DNA of 6,190 bases from Bacteroidaceae bacterium (GTDB taxonomy: Bacteria; Bacteroidota; Bacteroidia; Bacteroidales; Bacteroidaceae): positions 1 through 6,190 of the forward strand of contig JAQWAN010000128.1 in NCBI GenBank assembly GCA_028707655.1. Reading direction: 5' to 3'. Positions 1-4,415 of the stretch are shown here, in pieces (within the stretch, counting starts at the first letter, position 1; each line of letters begins with the position of its first letter). The notes under the pieces were generated by a model, which worked only from the letters and a program-made list of their open reading frames with translations, was not told where the DNA came from and searched no databases. A program made the position numbers and the translations under genes.

Positions 1-594
1 ATTATTTCTGCATTTGTTGCAGTTATTGTAGTTATCGCTGGTGGTTTTAGCTACAAGCATTATATCACTGACCCACAAGAGAAAATGGCTGCTGAAGCAA
101 TCTTTAGAGGAGAAGCCTATCTTGGTCAAGATAATTTTGAGAAAGCACTAAACGGCGACTCAATTGGTTACATGGGATTTATCAAAATAGCAGATGAGTT
201 TAGTGGTACCAAGAGTGCTAATCTAGCGAAAGCTTATGCAGGAATTTGTAATGCACAATTGGGTAACTACAAAGAGGCTATTGATTTGTTAAGTGATTTC
301 AGTGCTTCAGACGAAATGATTAGCCCTGCTACTATCGGTTTAATGGGTGATTGCTATGTGAATCTAAATAAGCTTGACGAAGGATTAGATGCCTATTTGA
401 AAGCTGCAGATAAAGCAGACAATGCTGCTATCAGTCCTGTATTCTTAAAAAAAGCCGGTCTTCTTTATGAAAAACTAGGCAAATTTGCAGAAGCTGTTGA
501 AACATACACTACTATCAAAAACGATTATTTTAAATCACCTTTAGCTGGCGATATGGATAAGTACATTGAGCGCGCTACCTTATTGAAAAAATAA
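1..594 (+). CDS. Membrane-anchored tetratricopeptide-repeat protein (5' end missing)
   Basis: The frame is open from base 1, and the first in-window ATG (85) is internal, so the true start lies upstream; 197 residues are visible. Residues 1-17 (IISAFVAVIVVIAGGF region) form a hydrophobic membrane segment, followed by a charged linker and an all-helical domain. At least three TPR-like helix pairs follow, at about residues 72-105 (AKAYAGICNAQLGNYKEAI), 108-140 (MGDCYVNLNKLDEGLDAY) and 145-180 (KKAGLLYEKLGKFAEAVETY). An N-terminal membrane anchor plus a C-terminal TPR domain resembles YfgM-type proteins, which act as scaffolds for envelope protein partners. From memory, a TPR protein next to ribH is common in Bacteroidales. 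The exact role is unknown. The gene ends just before a strong terminator. Confidence 0.88.
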   Translation: MISAFVAVIVVIAGGFSYKHYITDPQEKMAAEAIFRGEAYLGQDNFEKALNGDSIGYMGFIKIADEFSGTKSANLAKAYAGICNAQLGNYKEAIDLLSDFSASDEMISPATIGLMGDCYVNLNKLDEGLDAYLKAADKADNAAISPVFLKKAGLLYEKLGKFAEAVETYTTIKNDYFKSPLAGDMDKYIERATLLKK

Positions 595-613
595 GCGATA
601 TTCCTTATATATG

Positions 614-644
614 AAAAGCTGCTTATTAAAAGCAGCTTTTTTTT
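614..644 (+). terminator. Intrinsic terminator after the TPR gene
   Basis: AAAAGCTGCT (614-623) pairs perfectly with AGCAGCTTTT (631-640). The stem can extend one more T-A pair, leaving a 5-nt loop. It runs into eight T residues (637-644). It sits 20 nt after the TPR stop codon and ends only 20 nt before the ribH start. Confidence 0.9.
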
Positions 645-664
645 AACTCAAAAAATAATAGACC

Positions 665-1159
665 ATGGCAACAATTTTTCATAACCTATCTAGCTACGAC
701 CCATCTAAAGTGCCCTCTGCAGAGAACATGAGATTTGGCATAGCTGTATCAGAATGGAACGAGAATATTACAGGTAAACTTCTAGAAGGAGCTGTAAACA
801 CTTTAAAAAAGCACGGAGCAAAAGATGAAAATATCACTATTGCATTTGTTCCAGGGAGCTTTGAACTAACTTTTGCTGCTCACCAAATGGAAGAGAGTAA
901 AAAATTTGATGCTATTATTACTTTAGGTTGTGTAATTAAAGGAGATACACCACACTTTGATTATGTATGCATGGGCGTAACAGAAGGCATTGCAAGAATT
1001 AACGCAACAACCAATACGCCAGTTATTTATGGCCTAATCACGACAAATACGCTACAACAAGCAGAAGATAGATGCGGCGGTGTATTGGGAAATAAAGGAG
1101 ACGAAGGTGCAATTACTGCAATAAAAATGGTTGATTTTATTTGGAGATTAAAAAAATAG
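665..1159 (+). CDS. ribH: 6,7-dimethyl-8-ribityllumazine synthase (riboflavin biosynthesis)
   Basis: This cytoplasmic enzyme condenses 5-amino-6-ribitylamino-uracil with 3,4-dihydroxy-2-butanone 4-phosphate to give the lumazine precursor of riboflavin; family members form pentamers or 60-subunit shells. The 164-residue length is normal. Visible family motifs are SEWN (29-32, aromatic plus Asn at the substrate pocket), VPGSFEL (62-68), GCVIKGDTPHFDYV (88-101) with His97 as the expected catalytic histidine, YGLITTNTLQQAEDR (122-136) with Arg136 as the expected phosphate contact, and GNKGDEGA (142-149). The short leader before residue 22 is typical of bacterial homologues. The ATG at 665 is the only sensible start; no Shine-Dalgarno is seen, as is usual in Bacteroidota. 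The other riboflavin genes are not in the window, so the gene stands apart from a rib operon here. Confidence 0.97.
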   Translation: MATIFHNLSSYDPSKVPSAENMRFGIAVSEWNENITGKLLEGAVNTLKKHGAKDENITIAFVPGSFELTFAAHQMEESKKFDAIITLGCVIKGDTPHFDYVCMGVTEGIARINATTNTPVIYGLITTNTLQQAEDRCGGVLGNKGDEGAITAIKMVDFIWRLKK

Positions 1160-1170
1160 CTGTATCTTTG
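1140..1170 (+). promoter_or_regulatory. Bacteroidota-type promoter of the tRNA unit
   Basis: TTTG (1140-1143) and TATCTTTG (1163-1170) match the Bacteroides primary-sigma consensus TTTG / TAnnTTTG with a 19-nt spacer. The -33 element lies inside the last codons of ribH and the -7 element starts 3 nt after its stop. Transcription would begin near 1176-1178, about 45 nt before tRNA-Tyr. Confidence 0.8.
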
Positions 1171-1171
1171 C

Positions 1172-1216
1172 ATCGCAATTGAGAGGAATAGCGATAGATC
1201 TTGTAAAAATTGCGGT
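1172..1216 (+). other. Possible hairpin in the tRNA precursor leader
   Basis: CGCAATT (1174-1180) is the exact reverse complement of AATTGCG (1208-1214). Adding U1173-G1215 and A1172-U1216 gives a 9-bp stem closing a 27-nt loop. It ends 4 nt before the first base of tRNA-Tyr, so it would occupy almost the whole 5' leader. A role in tRNA precursor processing is possible but not shown; chance pairing remains possible. Confidence 0.4.
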
Positions 1217-1220
1217 ATTG

Positions 1221-1303
1221 GGGCAAATACCAGAGTGGCCAAATGGGGCAGACTGTAAATCTGCTGTCTTTCGACTTCGGTGGTTCGAATCCATCTTTGC
1301 CCA
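1221..1303 (+). tRNA. tRNA-Tyr (anticodon GTA)
   Basis: An 83-nt class II tRNA. The acceptor stem GGGCAAA (1221-1227) pairs with TTTGCCC (1296-1302), followed by discriminator A (1303). The anticodon stem GCAGA/TCTGC (1248-1252/1260-1264) encloses loop CTGTAAA with anticodon GTA at 1255-1257. A long variable arm (about 1265-1280) with a tcgacttcgg core is typical of bacterial tRNA-Tyr. The T arm is GGTGG-TTCGAAT-CCATC. The 3' CCA is not encoded. Confidence 0.97.
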
Positions 1304-1316
1304 CATATTTTTATTT

Positions 1317-1389
1317 GCGAAAGTAGCTCAGTTGATAGAGCATTAGCCTTCCAAGCTGAGGGTCGCGGGTTTGAGTCCCGTCTTTCGCT
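1317..1389 (+). tRNA. tRNA-Gly (anticodon TCC)
   Basis: A 73-nt class I tRNA starting 14 nt after tRNA-Tyr. The acceptor stem GCGAAAG (1317-1323) pairs with CTTTCGC (1382-1388), with discriminator T (1389). The anticodon stem TTAGC/GCTGA encloses loop CTTCCAA with anticodon TCC at 1350-1352, reading GGA and GGG. The T arm is GCGGG-TTTGAGT-CCCGT. The 3' CCA is not encoded. It is co-transcribed with tRNA-Tyr, judging by the shared promoter and terminator. Confidence 0.97.
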
Positions 1390-1391
1390 CT

Positions 1392-1423
1392 AAGGGAATC
1401 AATTTATTGGTTCCCTTTTTTTT
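1392..1423 (+). terminator. Intrinsic terminator of the tRNA unit
   Basis: AAGGGAA (1392-1398) pairs with TTCCCTT (1411-1417). The stem continues through T-G, C-G, A-T and A-T pairs to about 11 bp with a TTTA loop. It is followed by eight T residues (1416-1423), and a second T8 run lies at 1428-1435. It separates the housekeeping part from the envelope operon. Confidence 0.92.
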
Positions 1424-1739
1424 GTCCTTTTTTTTAGCCCTTATGGTAATAAGACCCTCTACTTTCTGCCTTATACAATCGTTACATCTCTAATACAAGT
1501 GAACAAAAAGAGCTATTGCACCAATAAACAGGAGAAATACACTATACATCCTATTATCCTGAAAACTATGTAAAACACGGCTTTCATACAGCGTTTTTAA
1601 GCTATACGTCCTACCTTATTATCCTGGAAACCAAAAAGAAGTAATAATAATTGTAGTAAAAAATAACACGTTTTATGTAAATATTTTCTTATTCTTTGTT
1701 TTTTATCGTTCATAAATAAGCATTGGACTATATATTTTG
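1424..1739. other. Long AT-rich intergenic region without a gene
   Basis: No reading frame of credible length or composition is visible on either strand between the tRNA terminator and the envelope operon. The only structure found is the imperfect direct repeat listed separately, plus AT-rich tracts toward 1640-1720. I see no tRNA, no recognisable riboswitch, no clear inverted repeat of the kind that bounds invertible promoters, and no copy of the tRNA 3' end. Confidence 0.7.
1542..1631 (+). repeat. Imperfect direct repeat pair upstream of the envelope operon
   Basis: Copy 1 (1542-1566) and copy 2 (1602-1631) share CTATACnTCC, then TATTATCCTG exactly, then nAAAC. Copy 2 carries five extra bases (TACCT) between the first two blocks. 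Outside that insertion only two bases differ. The copies start 60 nt apart, about 170-260 nt before the first gene of the operon. They could be paired regulator sites or remnants of a duplication; no function is shown. Confidence 0.6.
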
Positions 1740-1747
1740 TACATTTG
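1740..1747 (+). promoter_or_regulatory. Candidate -7 element for the envelope operon
   Basis: TACATTTG fits the Bacteroidota TAnnTTTG consensus exactly and would place the transcript start near 1753, giving a leader of about 48 nt before the ATG at 1801. The upstream -33 box is poor: the nearest TTG (1723-1725) leaves only a 14-nt spacer. The promoter may therefore be weak, activator-dependent, or read by an alternative sigma factor. Confidence 0.4.
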
Positions 1748-1800
1748 CTGATATTTTTTCAAGAACAATTTAAGAATTACCAACTAGCATTACTATTGAG

Positions 1801-2340
1801 ATGACAAAAAGAATAATCCCTATTATCGTTGTTCTGTTTACACTAATTACCACTTCTACCTTTGCACAAAAAATTGCAATTAAAACAAACGCCCTTGAAT
1901 GGGCCATTGCATCTCCTAACATTGGTGGAGAGTTCTTCCTAAGTAAACGAATTTCGTTAGGTGTTAATGTATCAGCCAGTCCTGTTAAAATCGGGTCCTT
2001 TAAGAATTTTCATTTTTCCATAGAACCAGAAGCTCGCTACTGGTTTAAAAGACCACAAGCAGGCCCCTTTGTAGGGTTGGCCTCAAGAATGGCAGAATAT
2101 AGTGTTTCTCTAAACGACACCAATTACAAAGGAAACTTCATCACATTTGGAGCCACCTGCGGTTATTCTTGGTTAATAGGGGAACGCTGGAATATAGAAG
2201 CTGTTATTGGTTTAGGTTATTTAAACTGCAAACAAAAAAAATGGTCGGATGATGAACCAATGCCAGAAGTAAACAACGACAACATAAAGACACTTGCTCC
2301 TATAAAATTAGGATTATCCTTTAGTTACATTATTAGATAA
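1801..2340 (+). CDS. DUF3575 family outer-membrane-type protein
   Basis: This 179-residue protein begins with a Sec signal peptide (MTKR, hydrophobic 5-18, likely cleavage TFA|Q after residue 22). The mature part is alternating hydrophobic/polar beta-strand sequence, as in a small beta-barrel. Features I associate with DUF3575 are KTNALEWA (28-35), SPNIGGEF (38-45), IEPEARYWF (74-82), GYSWLIGERWNIEAVIGLGY (121-140) and the C-terminal aromatic strand LSFSYIIR. The biochemical role of the family is unknown. In Bacteroidales its members often sit beside OmpA-like proteins and, in some loci, fimbrillin genes. Here it is first in an operon, 18 nt before the OmpA-like gene. Envelope location is well supported; outer-membrane insertion is inferred. 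Confidence 0.85.
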   Translation: MTKRIIPIIVVLFTLITTSTFAQKIAIKTNALEWAIASPNIGGEFFLSKRISLGVNVSASPVKIGSFKNFHFSIEPEARYWFKRPQAGPFVGLASRMAEYSVSLNDTNYKGNFITFGATCGYSWLIGERWNIEAVIGLGYLNCKQKKWSDDEPMPEVNNDNIKTLAPIKLGLSFSYIIR

Positions 2341-2358
2341 TTGAATAGAAACAATCAT

Positions 2359-4395
2359 ATGAAAAAAGAGAAAAACCATAGAGCTATTCAGCTATTATTT
2401 AGTGTAGCTATTTTATTCCTTTCCACTCTATTTCAAACGCTACAAGCGCAAAACATTCGTATTCAAGGTAAAGTTACGGACGAGAATGGTAATCCCATTA
2501 TAGGTGTAAACATTAAAGATAAATCGAATAATCTCTCCGTAGCCACTACGGACGATTATGGCTTTTACAATACGATTATAAGTCAAACAGGCGTACTTGT
2601 TTTCTCACATGTAGGACATAAAGAGAAAACGGTTAATGTAAATGGAAGACAACGAATCAACATCAAGCTAGACACAGACGTGGTTCAAATCGATGAAGTA
2701 CTTATTGTTAGTCGCGTAAAGAACAAAGTTATACCAGAACCAACGGACATTGAGATAAAGGGTAATTACTTCCATTTAAAGACTAGAGTTCCCGTTCCCA
2801 AAGAATTATTTAAATCGGGTACACGTTTAATTATCCAACCACTCATTTATAACATCAGCACAAAAAAAACAGTTCACCTCAAACCGATTGTTTTTGATGG
2901 AAAAGAGTATACTAGAACGCAAAAACGTATGTATGGATTTGATTTATCCCAAGACCCATTAGCATCTTACATTCAAACGAAGGTTACTAGTACAAGAAAA
3001 AGTGATATGATTCTATACCATGACTCTTTGTACATCATGAAGGTCAACGATGCATATCGTGCGGATGTCTTTATCTCTTTAGAAAACTACAATGCTATTC
3101 TACTAGCAGATACATTCTCCATTGCGCAAGGAACAATCAATCCTTTACGTTTTCTAGATTATTCGTTTAACACGCATTCAATAGAGGAAAAAAATTATAT
3201 TCCACGTCCTGAGATGCAGTTAAGAGACACCAATGGAGAAGCAAACATTACCTTTAAACTCGGTAAAGCAGAAATAGACAATTCCAATCCAAACAACATA
3301 AAGGAACTAGCAAAACTAAACAATGAGCTAAAAAGCATTGAGATGGATATGGATGCTACACTGCAACGATTTGAGATAACAGGAATTTCCTCACCAGAGG
3401 GTGGTTATCGATTCAACAAGCGATTATCGCAAAGACGTACAGAAAAAGCCTCTCAACAAATTCTTTCTTCACTTAATGCAAGCACCCGAAAACTGATTGA
3501 GGTAAATGCTACAGGAGAAGTGGCTAAATGGAACGACGTGGCCGATCTTCTTGTTAAAGATTCGTTAATAGAACAGGCTAATAAAATAAAGGGATTAATT
3601 AAGAAGTATAAAAATGTAGACCATTTATACTATGCAATTAAACGATTACCCCTCTATAAGCTCTTAAAAGATAAATATCTACCACAACTAAGGAAGGTGA
3701 AATATGGCTATTACTACTCTGTCTTTAGAAATCTAACCGACCAGGAGATTGTAGAGCTGCATCAGAAAGATTATAAAAAACTCACACGTTATGAGTTTTA
3801 TCGAATGATGCTACAAAAGGATGTTGATAAAGAACAGATCTGTAAAGAGGCCTTAGAATGCTATCCTAAATTCATCTATGCTGCTAATGAATTGGCAGTT
3901 ATTAAGATTGCGAAGGGAGAATATGATAATAATTTCTTAGCACCTTTTGTAAGCAAAGATGCACCAAATGCGATTATTTATAATCAAACCATTACGCTTT
4001 TAGAAAATGGAGCCTACTCCACTGCCGATTCTGTTTTGTCACTTAAACCAGAAACAGAAACCTATTTTAAAGATCTTCGTCCCTTTGTAGAGATATACAA
4101 TGGCTATTACGAGAATTACTATAAAGAGGTGGCTGCCACAAGTCCTATTAATGAGGTTGTGATGTTACTTGCGATGAAAAGTAATGAAGCAGCATGGAAC
4201 AAAGCTAAAGCACTAAAAGGAACAACAGGTGTAGAAAACTATTTGAAAGCAGTTGCAGCTAATCGATTAGATAAAACAAGCGAAGCCTATTATTACATTG
4301 AAGTGGCCTTTGAATTAGACCCATCGCTGAAAGAAATAGCAAAGATCGATGGAGATGTTATCGACTTATTACCTGAGGAACAACAAATTAAATAA
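2359..4395 (+). CDS. Carboxypeptidase-regulatory-like / OmpA-like / TPR-like envelope protein
   Basis: The ATG at 2359 (678 residues) is preferred over the in-frame TTG at 2341, because it begins a clean signal peptide: MKKEK, hydrophobic 12-25, cleavage LQA|Q after residue 30. Residues 33-118 form a CarboxypepD_reg-like beta-sandwich (GKVTDENGNP 37-46, GVNIKD, TTDDYGFY, ending DEVLIVSR 112-119), as on SusC-type receptors, but no TonB barrel follows. Residues 120-295 are a beta-rich region with RLIIQPLIYN and TQKRMYGF motifs. Residues 296-470 are OmpA-like: ITFKLGKAEID, GISSPEGG (342-349), FNKRLSQRR (352-360) and PQLRKVKYGYYY. Residues about 490-678 are helical and TPR-like. The domain order from 120 on matches Bacteroidales OmpA-like proteins found beside DUF3575/DUF3868 genes. 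It probably sits in the periplasm or at the outer membrane. Function is not established. Confidence 0.85.
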   Translation: MKKEKNHRAIQLLFSVAILFLSTLFQTLQAQNIRIQGKVTDENGNPIIGVNIKDKSNNLSVATTDDYGFYNTIISQTGVLVFSHVGHKEKTVNVNGRQRINIKLDTDVVQIDEVLIVSRVKNKVIPEPTDIEIKGNYFHLKTRVPVPKELFKSGTRLIIQPLIYNISTKKTVHLKPIVFDGKEYTRTQKRMYGFDLSQDPLASYIQTKVTSTRKSDMILYHDSLYIMKVNDAYRADVFISLENYNAILLADTFSIAQGTINPLRFLDYSFNTHSIEEKNYIPRPEMQLRDTNGEANITFKLGKAEIDNSNPNNIKELAKLNNELKSIEMDMDATLQRFEITGISSPEGGYRFNKRLSQRRTEKASQQILSSLNASTRKLIEVNATGEVAKWNDVADLLVKDSLIEQANKIKGLIKKYKNVDHLYYAIKRLPLYKLLKDKYLPQLRKVKYGYYYSVFRNLTDQEIVELHQKDYKKLTRYEFYRMMLQKDVDKEQICKEALECYPKFIYAANELAVIKIAKGEYDNNFLAPFVSKDAPNAIIYNQTITLLENGAYSTADSVLSLKPETETYFKDLRPFVEIYNGYYENYYKEVAATSPINEVVMLLAMKSNEAAWNKAKALKGTTGVENYLKAVAANRLDKTSEAYYYIEVAFELDPSLKEIAKIDGDVIDLLPEEQQIK

Positions 4396-4415
4396 CTGTA
4401 GGAAACTTGTACAAC

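Noticed and set aside
85..594. ATG at 85 as the start of the TPR gene
   Set aside because: The frame is open to base 1 and the upstream codons encode a good membrane segment, so the ATG is internal.
1027..1242. Open frame of 71 codons on the minus strand
   Set aside because: It is antisense to ribH and runs across the tRNA promoter into tRNA-Tyr; no family resemblance. It is a shadow of the real genes.
1616..1650. Inverted repeat TTATTAT / ATAATAA as a possible invertible-promoter end
   Set aside because: Seven low-complexity AT bases in an AT-rich gap are expected by chance, and no second matching pair flanks the promoter.
2161..2223. Resemblance of DUF3575 GERWNIEAVIGLGY to DRKWELLGTVGLGY in unit 1 of the multi-barrel protein
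   Set aside because: The order and spacing of this strand relative to the EP-containing strand differ between the two proteins, so a shared barrel-strand style is more likely than common unit ancestry; a profile comparison would decide.
2341..2358. TTG at 2341 as the start of the OmpA-like gene
   Set aside because: It directly abuts the previous stop and adds six polar residues before a normal signal peptide that begins at ATG 2359.
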